Positions 16,257 through 24,801 of a DNA stretch of 64,000 bases are shown here, piece after piece; within the stretch, counting starts at the first letter, position 1; each line of letters begins with the position of its first letter. The stretch covers positions 124,001-188,000 of the forward strand of contig CACNCK010000001.1 of NCBI GenBank assembly GCA_902618945.1. The letters are read 5' to 3'. This stretch comes from an uncultured SAR86 cluster bacterium (GTDB lineage: Bacteria; Pseudomonadota; Gammaproteobacteria; Magnimaribacterales; Magnimaribacteraceae). Both the position numbers and the translations under genes were made by a program. The notes beneath the pieces are model-generated. The model was given only the letters and a program-made list of their open reading frames with translations, ran no database searches and was not told the DNA's origin.

Positions 16257-17764
16257 TGAGAAACGTTAAAATTTTAGATAAGCATTTAGAGCATTTGTTT
16301 CATACTAAAGATACTTTCACATTTGCAAAAAACTTTGAAGGAGAAATTTATAGAAAATATGAAAATAGAATCACAAAGAAATTTGTGAATGAGGGTAGAA
16401 GCTATTTCGTAAAATTTCATGGAGGTATAGGATGGAAAGAGATTTTAAAAAATATTCTACAATTAAAAATTCCTGTAGTTGGTGCCCGAAGAGAATACGA
16501 GGCTTTAAATCATTTGTATGAATGTGGCATTAACTGCCCTCAAGTTAAAGGTTTTGGTACTCGCGGATTAAATCCTGCAAACTCTTCTTCTTTTCTTATC
16601 ACCGAAGAGTTGTATGAAACCATATCTTTAGAAGATTTTTTTTTACAGGGCTTGCATAAGAAACTTACTTTTAATCAGAAAAATAAACTCTTGAAAGCGG
16701 CTGCTTCTATCATCAGAGAAATGCATCTTAGCGGGTTAAATCATAGAGATTTATATCTTTGTCATCTGCACATAAATAAGGAAATGGATTTTAACAATAT
16801 ACAAATCTATCTTATTGATTTGCACAGAGCTCAAATAAGATCAAAAGTTCCGCATAGATGGATTGTCAAAGATTTGGGAGGTTTCATACATTCTATTCTG
16901 CAGTTTGATCTCTCAGAAAGAGATTTCTATAGATTTATGATGACCTATTATGATTGTACGTTTAGAGAATTTACTTCGAATTATTCAGACACAACCAAAG
17001 CCATTTTAAGTAGAGCTTTTTCTATGTATTTAAAGCCTCACCTCAAAGTATTTATAAAGAACTCGTCATTAACTTCTGAAGACGGTATTTTTGCAAAACA
17101 CATAAGTAACTCTTCAAGATACCTTGCAAGAAAAAACGCAGATATAAAACAATTTCTAAATCTCTTTAGAGATGAAGATTTACTTATTAAGAGCGGAGAG
17201 ATAATAAAAAATGAAAAGGGTCACTTGATTACCAAAACCAATATTCAAGGTAAAAACTTCTACATAAAAAAATATAGAATTAAGGGCCCCTTGCACTTCT
17301 TTTCAAGGTTGTTCAAGAAAACCAGAGCTCATAACTCTTTTTTATCAACGTATTGGATGAATGCCGTTGGCATCAGGACAGCTAAACCTGTTCTTTTGTA
17401 TGAAGGATCAGGCATTTTAGGGGCTAGAGAGTCATTTTTTGTCACAGAAGAGGTTCGCGGCCAGAGACTTGATGAGGCGATAGAAGAAGACCTTGATCAA
17501 TTGAGATTAATTGGTCATATAGTGTCCTTCTTTAAAAGGATGGATTGGATAAAATTCATTCACGGAGATGCTAAAAGTTCGAATTTTTTCTTGGACGGAA
17601 ATGGGCTTGTTGTTTTTGATCTAGATTCTTCTAGAAAGCTACATAGCACTTATTTTTTTAATAAGTTTATAAAAAAAGATAAAAAGAGAATTTTAAGAAG
17701 CTTGAAAGGGCATAGATTTACATATGACCTTTTGTCGAGGAGATTAAAGGGAAAGCAATATTGA
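16256..17764 (+). CDS. waaP: LPS core kinase, fusion of two WaaP-like kinase domains
   Basis: At 502 residues this is nearly twice the usual WaaP length. Residues 1-265 match WaaP (RfaP): LKIPVVGARREYEAL, then the catalytic NHRDLYLCHLHI (His163-Asp165) and IYLIDLHRAQIRSKVPHRW with Asp189. Residues 310-500 form a second lipopolysaccharide-kinase domain: IQGKNFYIKKY (candidate ATP lysines near 338), FIHGDAKSSNFF (His436-Asp438) and VVFDLDSSRK (Asp455). Both halves keep catalytic residues. Family knowledge says WaaP phosphorylates heptose I; pseudomonads carry further separate kinase-like genes in the same cluster, so the second half may act on another inner-core heptose. It overlaps waaG by 1 bp and the next gene by 4 bp. 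Confidence 0.85.
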   Translation: MRNVKILDKHLEHLFHTKDTFTFAKNFEGEIYRKYENRITKKFVNEGRSYFVKFHGGIGWKEILKNILQLKIPVVGARREYEALNHLYECGINCPQVKGFGTRGLNPANSSSFLITEELYETISLEDFFLQGLHKKLTFNQKNKLLKAAASIIREMHLSGLNHRDLYLCHLHINKEMDFNNIQIYLIDLHRAQIRSKVPHRWIVKDLGGFIHSILQFDLSERDFYRFMMTYYDCTFREFTSNYSDTTKAILSRAFSMYLKPHLKVFIKNSSLTSEDGIFAKHISNSSRYLARKNADIKQFLNLFRDEDLLIKSGEIIKNEKGHLITKTNIQGKNFYIKKYRIKGPLHFFSRLFKKTRAHNSFLSTYWMNAVGIRTAKPVLLYEGSGILGARESFFVTEEVRGQRLDEAIEEDLDQLRLIGHIVSFFKRMDWIKFIHGDAKSSNFFLDGNGLVVFDLDSSRKLHSTYFFNKFIKKDKKRILRSLKGHRFTYDLLSRRLKGKQY

Positions 17765-18999
17765 GAATTGGAATCTTAAGCTATAGAAGTCATCCTTATT
17801 CAGGAGGGCAAGGTATTTATATTAAGCACTTGAGCAAAGCTCTAAGTGTTCGTGGTCATCAAGTTTCTGTCTTATCAGGCCCGCCTTATCCCGAGTTAGA
17901 TGAATCAGTAGAATTAATAAAAATTCCAAGTTTAGGATTATTTGAGACTCAAAATAGAATGAGCTCGTTCGGTTTGAATTTATTATTTCGTCCCCTTGAT
18001 CTTTACGAATGGTTTTCTGTAATAACCGGTGGCTTTCCTGAGCCTTATACTTTTGGAAAGAGAGTACTCAAATATATTAAACATAATAAAAGTGATTTTG
18101 AGATTATATTGGACAACCAATCTTTATCTGGATCTTTATTAAGAATCCAAGAGATTCTTCCTTTGGTGGTTACTATCCATCATCCAATTACAAAAGATCA
18201 TAAACTAGAAATGCAAAATGCTACTAATTGGAAAGAGAAACTATCTTCAAAGCGGTGGCATAACTTTCTTTCTATGCAGAAAAGAGTTGCTCCAAAGTTA
18301 AAAAAAATTATTTGTGTTAGCAAACCCTCAAAAAAAGATGTTGTCGAAGAGTTTCATGTTGACCCTAATAGAATCGAGGTTATTTTAAATGGTATTGATA
18401 TAAATACATTTAGTCCGTGTTCTTTTGATAAGAGAGAAGAAAACAAAATCATTACAACTGCTAGTGCAGATATACCATTGAAAGGTCTAAAGTATTTGGT
18501 TAAAGCTTTACCTAAGATATTGTACTCATTTCCTAAAACTACCTTAACCGTGATAGGTAAATCTCCCAATAATAGTGAGGTCAGTAAACTCATAGAGGAG
18601 TTGAATCTAAGTAATGTAATAACTTTTAGATCAGGTATATCTGAGAAAGAGATTGTTGATTTATACCACTCTTCTGAATTAGCAGTTATACCTTCTCTTT
18701 ATGAAGGTTTTGGTTTTGGAGCAGGTGAAGCAATGGCCTGCGGAGTTCCTTTAATCAGCACTCATTCTGGAGGACTAGAAGAAGTAGTTGGCGATGCTGC
18801 CTTAAAAATAATGCCATCCTCTGCAGAAGAAATTGAGGAGGCAGTGATAAAATTGTTCAACAATCCAGAAGATATGAGAAAACTGTCCATAAAAGGAAGG
18901 CAAAGAATGGAAGAAATCTTTGACTGGAAAATTGCAGCAAGTTCTTATGAATCTTCTTTTAAGGCAGTAATAGAATCTTTCATCAATGAATACAATTAA
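17761..18999 (+). CDS. Glycosyltransferase family 4
   Basis: A 412-residue GT-B glycosyltransferase of GT4 type. The N-terminal Rossmann domain starts GILSYRSHPYSGGQGIYIKHLSKALSVRGHQVSVLSG, and the donor-binding half has SLYEGFGFGAGEAMACGVPLISTHSGGLEEVVGDAALKI with the E-x7-E motif. Sugar and acceptor cannot be assigned. The start is TTG 17761, overlapping the kinase stop by 4 bp, and the gene ends 14 bp inside the following methyltransferase gene. I infer a co-translated trio of GT4, methyltransferase and alpha/alpha-barrel protein that modifies the LPS core or a lipid-linked glycan. Confidence 0.85.
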   Translation: MRIGILSYRSHPYSGGQGIYIKHLSKALSVRGHQVSVLSGPPYPELDESVELIKIPSLGLFETQNRMSSFGLNLLFRPLDLYEWFSVITGGFPEPYTFGKRVLKYIKHNKSDFEIILDNQSLSGSLLRIQEILPLVVTIHHPITKDHKLEMQNATNWKEKLSSKRWHNFLSMQKRVAPKLKKIICVSKPSKKDVVEEFHVDPNRIEVILNGIDINTFSPCSFDKREENKIITTASADIPLKGLKYLVKALPKILYSFPKTTLTVIGKSPNNSEVSKLIEELNLSNVITFRSGISEKEIVDLYHSSELAVIPSLYEGFGFGAGEAMACGVPLISTHSGGLEEVVGDAALKIMPSSAEEIEEAVIKLFNNPEDMRKLSIKGRQRMEEIFDWKIAASSYESSFKAVIESFINEYN

Positions 19000-19693
19000 A
19001 TATAACAACCTTAATCTTAGAGAAGGGCAGCTAATGTTGGATATGGGTTGTGGAGAAGGAAGGCATTCAATTGGTGCATTTTTAGAAACTCCAGCGAGTA
19101 TACTGGGTATGGATCTTTCTTTTGAAGATTTAAAAATTGCTCAGTCCAGACTGAAAGATTTTGATACTTCTGAACTTAGTACATCTTGTACTTTTGGACT
19201 TGGTAATATAGATGATATTCCTCTTAAAGATTCTTCTCTTGATGCAGTTATTTGTAGTGAAGTTTTGGAGCATGTAGATTCACCGAACGAATCAGTAAGA
19301 GAGCTTGTAAGAGTTCTAAAGCCTGGAGGAGTAATGGCATTAAGCGTGCCAAGATATTTACCTGAGTTGATATGCTGGAAACTAAGCAAAGAATATTCAA
19401 AAACACCAGGCGGACACGTGAGAATATTCAAACATCAGGAACTAAAGAATTTGGCTGTATCTAATGGTCTCGAATATCAGTCTTTCCATTGGGCTCATGG
19501 ATTGCATTCCCCATATTGGTGGTTGCAATGTCTTTTTTGGAAAACTAAAGAGGATTCTTTTCTAGTTAAGCAATACCATAAACTTCTAGTTTGGGATTTA
19601 ATGAAAAAACCTCTATTCACCAAGGTATTAGAATCGATTCTGCAACCTCTTATAGGAAAAAGCCTTGTAATGTATTTTAGGAAACCGATATAA
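18986..19693 (+). CDS. Class I SAM-dependent methyltransferase (type 11)
   Basis: This 235-residue Rossmann methyltransferase has motif I LMLDMGCGEGRHSIGAF near residue 18, an acidic residue after strand 2 (GMDLSFEDL), motif II IPLKDSSLDAVICSEVLEHVDSP and the post-II RVLKPGGVMALSVPRYLPE. The C-terminal third is rich in aromatic and hydrophobic residues (WWLQCLFWKT, YHKLLVWDLM), which may bind a lipid or membrane. The substrate is unknown. It overlaps the upstream GT4 gene by 14 bp and stops directly before the next ATG, so the three genes are almost certainly co-translated. Confidence 0.85.
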   Translation: MNTIKYNNLNLREGQLMLDMGCGEGRHSIGAFLETPASILGMDLSFEDLKIAQSRLKDFDTSELSTSCTFGLGNIDDIPLKDSSLDAVICSEVLEHVDSPNESVRELVRVLKPGGVMALSVPRYLPELICWKLSKEYSKTPGGHVRIFKHQELKNLAVSNGLEYQSFHWAHGLHSPYWWLQCLFWKTKEDSFLVKQYHKLLVWDLMKKPLFTKVLESILQPLIGKSLVMYFRKPI

Positions 19694-20701
19694 ATGGACT
19701 ACTCTAGTCTTGAGTTTTATAAGAGCTCAGTAGATTACATACTAGATGTTCAAAACAATGATGGATCTATTCCTTGGGAAATTGGAAAGAAGCTTGATCC
19801 ATGGGACCATATAGAAGCTGCCATGGGTTTGGCAATAGCTGGAAAAAAAGAAGAAACAGAAAGAGCCTATAAATGGTTAAGGGATAATCAGCTTACAGAT
19901 GGTTCTTGGTACTCTGAATATATTAAGTCTGAGCCCACTACTAAAAGAAGAGAAACAAATTTCTCTGCTTATATAGCTACTGGACTATGGCATCACTACT
20001 TAATTTTTCAAGATGAAGAGTTTCTTAATGAAATGTTGCCTTCATTAACTAATGCAATTGACTTTGTTATCTCAATGCAGACTGAAAAAGGTGATATTTA
20101 CTGGGCTGCAGAGGATGGTAAGGAAATATTAGATGATTCGTTAATTACTGGAAGTAGTTCAATATATAAAAGTCTGGAATGCGCTTCAGCAATTTTTAAG
20201 ATTTTTGGCATGTCTACAGAAAGAGTAAATTTTTCAATGGCTAGATTGAAAGAATCTATAAATATTAATCCAGAGAGATATGATAGAAGTTGGGAGAGTA
20301 AGTCTAGATATAGCATGGACTGGTATTATCCAGTTTTGTGTGGCATTTATGATCAAGATAAAAGTATTCAACAAATAGAATCGAAATGGTCAGATTTTAT
20401 TGTCGAAGGAAAAGGTTGTAAGTGCGTAAAAGAAGAACCCTGGGTAACAGTAGCGGAAAGTTCAGAGTTAGCCCTTGCTCTTGTGAGAATTGGATTGTTA
20501 AGTGAAGCTGAGAAGCTTTTAGATTCCTTGCATCAGTGGCGTGATGATGATGAACTTTATTGGACAGGATATGTATATCCGGATGATAAATTTTGGCCAA
20601 TTGAAAAGCCCACTTGGACTGCAGGTGCAGTCTTACTTGCTGCTGATGCTGTCTACAATTTTACACCTGGGTCTGAGCTTTTCTCTAAAACTTGGGCGTA
20701 A
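19694..20701 (+). CDS. Alpha/alpha-barrel protein, prenyltransferase/terpenoid-cyclase-like
   Basis: The ATG at 19694 follows the methyltransferase stop with no gap. The 335 residues resemble prenyltransferase/squalene-oxidase-type repeats, for example VDYILDVQNNDGSIPWEIGKKL and AYKWLRDNQLTDGSWYSEYI, and later VDFVISMQTEKGDIYWA. These give the helical toroid of terpenoid cyclases, but I see no DxDD-type cyclase motif or obvious zinc site. Trp and acidic residues are abundant (EPWVTVAESSELALAL, PTWTAGAVLLAADA), which would also suit an alpha/alpha six-hairpin glycan-binding fold. No signal peptide is seen. The function is unknown; linkage to the GT4 and methyltransferase suggests processing of a glycolipid. 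Confidence 0.65.
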   Translation: MDYSSLEFYKSSVDYILDVQNNDGSIPWEIGKKLDPWDHIEAAMGLAIAGKKEETERAYKWLRDNQLTDGSWYSEYIKSEPTTKRRETNFSAYIATGLWHHYLIFQDEEFLNEMLPSLTNAIDFVISMQTEKGDIYWAAEDGKEILDDSLITGSSSIYKSLECASAIFKIFGMSTERVNFSMARLKESININPERYDRSWESKSRYSMDWYYPVLCGIYDQDKSIQQIESKWSDFIVEGKGCKCVKEEPWVTVAESSELALALVRIGLLSEAEKLLDSLHQWRDDDELYWTGYVYPDDKFWPIEKPTWTAGAVLLAADAVYNFTPGSELFSKTWA

Positions 20702-20702
20702 T

Positions 20703-21326
20703 TTAACCCTTTATTTTTCTGAGTATTCTTAGAGATTTTATAGCCTCTATTTCCTTAAATTGACCACTATCAAGGGCTTTCTTATAGATATTAAAAGGAG
20801 GCCTACCGCCATCTTTTGGATCAGGGAAAACATCATGAATTGCTAATAAACCACCTACAAACAACCTTTTTTGCCATAGTTTGTAATCTTTTTGAGCTGC
20901 TTCCTCACTGTGCCCGCCGTCAATAAAGATAAAACTGAACTCCAATCTTAGATCAGCATAAGCTTCTTCGGATGTTGAAACTACTGGTATTACAACTCCC
21001 TCTAATTGAGATTGACGAATAGTTGCAAGAAAGTAAGGTAGGGTGTCTATTCCTTCTCCTGTATAATCCACCAACTCAGGATCAAAGTACTGTTCTCCTG
21101 GTTGCTGTTCTTCTGATCCTCGGTGATGATCTATAGAGTAGAGTTTTTCTTCATTCTTTTTCGCAGCTGAACCAATATAGACTGCTGATTTTCCACAATA
21201 ACTTCCAATTTCTAGTGCAGGACCTGCCTCAGTTGCATTTTTTGAGTGAAGGTATAAGGCCTCTCCTTCCAATGGATCAAGAAAGCCTTTCACTTTTTCT
21301 ATATCAATAGGAAGATTTAATTTCAT
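20703..21326 (-). CDS. Class I SAM-dependent methyltransferase (Methyltransf_24 type)
   Basis: A 207-residue protein with motif I GPALEIGSYCGKSAVYIGSAA near residue 36, an acidic turn LYSIDHHRGSEEQQPGEQYFDPEL, and the signature FSFIFIDGGHSEEAAQKDYKLWQKRLFVGGLLAIHDVFPDP. The IDGGHS...HDV pattern is typical of the Methyltransf_24 group, where the Asp and His residues can bind a metal, often acting on sugars or glycan ends. The real substrate is unknown. It is convergent with the preceding gene (1 bp gap) and divergent from hldE, inside the LPS core locus, so a role in glycan modification is likely but inferred. Confidence 0.8.
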   Translation of the reverse strand: MKLNLPIDIEKVKGFLDPLEGEALYLHSKNATEAGPALEIGSYCGKSAVYIGSAAKKNEEKLYSIDHHRGSEEQQPGEQYFDPELVDYTGEGIDTLPYFLATIRQSQLEGVVIPVVSTSEEAYADLRLEFSFIFIDGGHSEEAAQKDYKLWQKRLFVGGLLAIHDVFPDPKDGGRPPFNIYKKALDSGQFKEIEAIKSLRILRKIKG

Positions 21327-21411
21327 TAATTTTTAAGATCATTTTGAATACGATAAAACTTACTAAACTACTTAAATCAATAATATAGAACAGCATAATG
21401 ATCTCAAGGTA

Positions 21412-21417
21412 TATAAT
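21412..21417 (+). promoter_or_regulatory. Putative -10 element of hldE
   Basis: TATAAT at 21412-21417 ends 8 nt before the hldE ATG at 21426, in the 99 bp divergent spacer. Transcription from it would begin at or within two bases of the start codon, and no Shine-Dalgarno sequence precedes the ATG. A -35 match is not evident. Confidence 0.4.
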
Positions 21418-21425
21418 TAACACAT

Positions 21426-22838
21426 ATGGACCTTAAGATGTTAAATAAAGGACATGTCCTTGTTTTTGGAGATGTTATTTTAGATAGATATATTTCTGGT
21501 AGTGTTGACAGAGTTTCTCCCGAAGCACCTGTGCCTGTTCTCAAACCATCCGGCGAAGAGATAAGATTAGGTGGAGCTGCAAATGTTGCTTTAAATTTAT
21601 CTAGTCTTGGTTCTAATGCAACAATAATTGGAGTAACTGGAAAAGATGCTTCTTCGACTCAGGTTATTAAACTTTTACAGAAGAACAATATTAAAAAAGC
21701 TTTAAGCAAATCTGATCATCCTACTATCTCAAAGTTAAGAATTCTGGCATCTCAGCAACAATTAATAAGAATAGATAATGAAGAGGAATTCTCTGAAACA
21801 GATTGGCAATCAAGTTTATCTCATTATAAAAAGCACTTAAGTTATAAAAAAAATACGGTTCTTATCATCTCTGACTACGGAAAGGGCACCTTAAAGAATA
21901 TCCCGCTAATCATTAGAGAAGCAAAAAAGACAAAAAAAATAATCTTAGTTGATCCCAAGGGAGATGATTTCTCAAAATACAAGTCAGCTGACATTATCAC
22001 TCCAAATCTTCATGAATTTGAAAGAGTAGTCGGAAAGATAAAGAAGGAATCTGAAATTACGATGAAAGGAAAGGATCTTATTAAATCTCTAAGACTGAAT
22101 TCACTCTTAATAACTAGAGGCTCAGATGGAATGACACTTTTAAACAAGAGAAATGGAAAAATCATTAGAGAGGATTTTCCAACAGAGGCAAGAGATGTAT
22201 TTGATGTTTCCGGAGCCGGCGATACTGTTATTGCTTGCATTGCTGCAGGACTGGCAGGAGGATTCACTCTTTCAGAGTCAATTCGATTAGCTAATATCGC
22301 TGCCGGAATAGTGGTAGGTAAATCTGGTACTGCTGCAGTTAACCAGTCTGAGTTAGTTCCATACTTAGGTCTTTCTGAATCTTTCGTTACGTCTAATGAA
22401 ATAAAAGGTTATTCACAAGACCTTCATGAAAGATCCAAAAAAATAGTCTTTACTAATGGATGTTTTGATATTTTGCATGCTGGGCATGTTGAGTATCTTA
22501 CAACTGCAAAAGAACTGGGAGACAAGCTTATAGTTGCCATAAATACTGACAGATCAGTTCGTAAATTAAAAGGTTCTAGTAGACCAATTAATACCCTGGC
22601 TCATAGAGCTAAAGTTTTAGCCTCTTTACAGTGTGTAGATAAGGTAGTTTTTTTTGATGAGGAAACTCCAATTAAGCTAATTAAAACTATTAAACCAGAC
22701 GTGCTTGTAAAGGGAGGAGACTACAAAATTAAAGACATCGTGGGTTATAAAGAGGTTACCAGGTCTGGAGGGTCTGTAGTCACAATTCCCTTATTAGAGG
22801 GCTTATCAACTTCAAAAATAATTTCCAAGACACTTTAA
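21426..22838 (+). CDS. hldE: Bifunctional heptose-7-phosphate kinase / heptose-1-phosphate adenylyltransferase
   Basis: At 470 residues this is the normal HldE fusion. The N-terminal PfkB-type kinase starts VLVFGDVILDRYISG with APVPVL and GGAANVALNL, and ends with the catalytic VSGAGDTVIACIAAGL. The C-terminal nucleotidyltransferase has IVFTNGCFDILHAGHVEYL near residue 340 and the INTDRSVRKLKG segment. It makes ADP-D-glycero-beta-D-manno-heptose, which HldD (24755-23790) epimerises and WaaF transfers. ATG 21426 is used; ATG 21438 would also keep the conserved start. The stop overlaps the convergent acyltransferase gene by 4 bp. Confidence 0.96.
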   Translation: MDLKMLNKGHVLVFGDVILDRYISGSVDRVSPEAPVPVLKPSGEEIRLGGAANVALNLSSLGSNATIIGVTGKDASSTQVIKLLQKNNIKKALSKSDHPTISKLRILASQQQLIRIDNEEEFSETDWQSSLSHYKKHLSYKKNTVLIISDYGKGTLKNIPLIIREAKKTKKIILVDPKGDDFSKYKSADIITPNLHEFERVVGKIKKESEITMKGKDLIKSLRLNSLLITRGSDGMTLLNKRNGKIIREDFPTEARDVFDVSGAGDTVIACIAAGLAGGFTLSESIRLANIAAGIVVGKSGTAAVNQSELVPYLGLSESFVTSNEIKGYSQDLHERSKKIVFTNGCFDILHAGHVEYLTTAKELGDKLIVAINTDRSVRKLKGSSRPINTLAHRAKVLASLQCVDKVVFFDEETPIKLIKTIKPDVLVKGGDYKIKDIVGYKEVTRSGGSVVTIPLLEGLSTSKIISKTL

Positions 22839-23803
22839 TCCTTATTGCGATTCTCCCTTCTCTTCTCTCTTCTCTTTTCTCTATTTGTCCACTTAGGATA
22901 AAGGAATTCAGTTTGTCCTGACTTAAATCGTCTGTGCATCCATAGATAGCCACTTGGATCTTTTTTAATGAACTCTTCATAAGTTTTGTTCATTTCAAAT
23001 AATAACTCCTCTTCGCTCGCAGAGGATTCAATATTTTTAATTTCGATTTCATATGTATCATCTATTTTACAAACATCTGCTACAACTATTTTTATATCTT
23101 TTTTAAGAAATAGAGCAGGAAAAGTAACTGTTGCTGCTGAATGTCCAAAGAAAGGAATCATTTTGGAAACTTTCAAGCCATAATCTTGATCAGCTGCATA
23201 TAAGAAATTCTTACCCGATCTAATCCATTTAACAGCCTTCATTGCTTCTTTGTTTGTTAAAGAACCCAGAATGTAATTATTTCTCGCTCGAATCATTACA
23301 TAATTGATGGCTTCATTTGTCTGAGATTTATACATACCAGTCAGGTCAAAATGCTGACTTAATAAACGCAGGTCTAATTCAAGATGGGTAGAGTGTTTTA
23401 TGAGAACTAGTACGCCTGTTTGCGCATCTTCTATTAACTCTTTATTTAATAATCTAGTATCAAGTTTTTTAATTTTCTTGTCAGAAGACCACCAGGCTAT
23501 AGCCATCTCAAAGATACCTCTGCCTATGGCTCGAAAGTTGTCTCGAACTAATGTGTCTAATTCATTATCTTTAATATCAAGACAAAGTTTTATGTTTATT
23601 TTACTTATCTCTCTTCGGTGGGGACTGACTTTATAAATTAAGCCACCAATTACATCACCTAAATTCATTAGAATTGAATAAGGAAGATAGGATGTAAGTC
23701 TTAGCAAGCCAATACCTAGCCAAGTAAGTAAACTTTTGAAGGATGAAAGAGCTTTAATCAGGTTTGGCTCTGTCTTCTCTGGTAAGGATTTAAGACGGTC
23801 CAT
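22835..23803 (-). CDS. Lipid A lauroyl acyltransferase family protein (LpxL/HtrB)
   Basis: A 322-residue member of the LpxL/LpxM family, which adds secondary acyl chains to Kdo2-lipid A at the inner membrane. The active-site H-x4-E motif is in VLIKHSTHLELDLRLL, followed by YKSQTNEAINYVMIRARNN, AADQDYGLKVSKMIPFFGHSAATV and the C-terminal LWMHRRFKSG. An N-terminal membrane segment lies near WLGIGLLRLTSYLPYSIL. Start ATG 23803 is preferred over TTG 23821. The C-terminus is a basic low-complexity tail (NREKRREKRRENRNKD) encoded by a purine repeat. It overlaps hldD by 14 bp. Which acyl chain it transfers is not evident. Confidence 0.88.
   Translation of the reverse strand: MDRLKSLPEKTEPNLIKALSSFKSLLTWLGIGLLRLTSYLPYSILMNLGDVIGGLIYKVSPHRREISKINIKLCLDIKDNELDTLVRDNFRAIGRGIFEMAIAWWSSDKKIKKLDTRLLNKELIEDAQTGVLVLIKHSTHLELDLRLLSQHFDLTGMYKSQTNEAINYVMIRARNNYILGSLTNKEAMKAVKWIRSGKNFLYAADQDYGLKVSKMIPFFGHSAATVTFPALFLKKDIKIVVADVCKIDDTYEIEIKNIESSASEEELLFEMNKTYEEFIKKDPSGYLWMHRRFKSGQTEFLYPKWTNREKRREKRRENRNKD
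22851..22888. repeat. Polypurine/polypyrimidine low-complexity tract
   Basis: The plus strand is almost pure pyrimidine, built of imperfect TTCTC/TCTCT units. It encodes the Glu/Lys/Arg-rich tail of the LpxL-like protein on the minus strand. Such tracts are prone to slippage; a length change would alter or extend the tail near the overlapping hldE stop. Confidence 0.7.
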
Positions 23804-24755
23804 TCTTTGGCCAACTTTCAAGTCTGTCTAAATACTTCTTTACACCTTCCTGAACGTTCAAGAACTGATCCTTATAGCCAACTTTCCTCAATTTTGAGAT
23901 ATCAGCTTGAGTATAGCTTTGATATGCACCTTTTAGCTTTTCAGGAAAAGGAATGTAATTTATCTTTCCTCTTTTATTCCAATTTATTACTGAGTCAGCT
24001 ACTTCATTGAAAGTCTGGCTCTTACCTGTTCCTACATTGAATATACCCGATACTTTTTGATTTTCTAGAAACCATAGATTCACTTTAACTACATCCTCAA
24101 CATAAATAAAATCTCTTCTTTGTTCTCCATCGTCATAACCTTCAGAACCCTCAAATAATTTAATTTCCTGATTATCTTTGAGTTGATTATGCAAATGGAA
24201 AGCAACGCTTGCCATAGTTCCTTTATGTTGTTCTTGAGGCCCATACACATTGAAATATCTCAATCCAACTATTTGTGTTTCGCTTTTGATCAATTCTTGT
24301 CTTACCAACTGATCAAATTTAAATTTAGAGAATGCGTAAAGGTTTATTGGATCCTCGTATTCAACAGATTCCTTGAAAATTTTCCCCGCTCCATAGACAG
24401 AAGCAGAAGACGCATAAATCATGGGTGTTTTAGTTTTTTGCGAAAAATTCAAGAGCTTTTTAGAATATAATAGGTTATTGCTGTATAAAAAGTCAGCGTC
24501 CCATTCCATTGTATTCGAGCAAGCTCCTTGATGAAAAATAGCCCTAATTTTTGTCCCATCTATCTCATTATTCCTAATCAAATTAATAAATTCATCTATA
24601 TTTAGGAAGTCCTGAATATCACAATGGGCAATATTTTCTTTAAGCTCTGGATCGTCTTGATTATCGACTGCAATAATATTCTTATACCCAATTTCATTGA
24701 GACCTTTTATTAAGTTGGATCCAATAAATCCATTACTTCCAGTTACTACTATCAC
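23790..24755 (-). CDS. hldD: ADP-L-glycero-D-manno-heptose 6-epimerase
   Basis: The 321-residue SDR-type epimerase opens with MIVVTGSNGFIGSNLIKGL (NAD(P)-binding GxxGxxG). The catalytic motif is represented by YASSASVYGAG and YAFSKFKFDQLV (YxxxK), followed by GLRYFNVYGPQEQHKGTMASVAFHL, which is typical of HldD. It makes the L,D-heptose used by heptosyltransferases. Start codon GTG 24755; a TAAAAT lies 7 nt upstream and no Shine-Dalgarno sequence is visible. Its 3' end overlaps the LpxL-like gene, and it diverges from waaA with a 46 bp gap. Confidence 0.95.
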   Translation of the reverse strand: MIVVTGSNGFIGSNLIKGLNEIGYKNIIAVDNQDDPELKENIAHCDIQDFLNIDEFINLIRNNEIDGTKIRAIFHQGACSNTMEWDADFLYSNNLLYSKKLLNFSQKTKTPMIYASSASVYGAGKIFKESVEYEDPINLYAFSKFKFDQLVRQELIKSETQIVGLRYFNVYGPQEQHKGTMASVAFHLHNQLKDNQEIKLFEGSEGYDDGEQRRDFIYVEDVVKVNLWFLENQKVSGIFNVGTGKSQTFNEVADSVINWNKRGKINYIPFPEKLKGAYQSYTQADISKLRKVGYKDQFLNVQEGVKKYLDRLESWPKNGPS

Positions 24756-24801
24756 AATTTAAATTTTAATTTAGGACTATCTGCTATGGTAGCATACGCT
24801 T

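Noticed and set aside
22851..22888. CRISPR or tandem repeat array
   Set aside because: It is a short low-complexity coding tract without spacers or regular repeat units.
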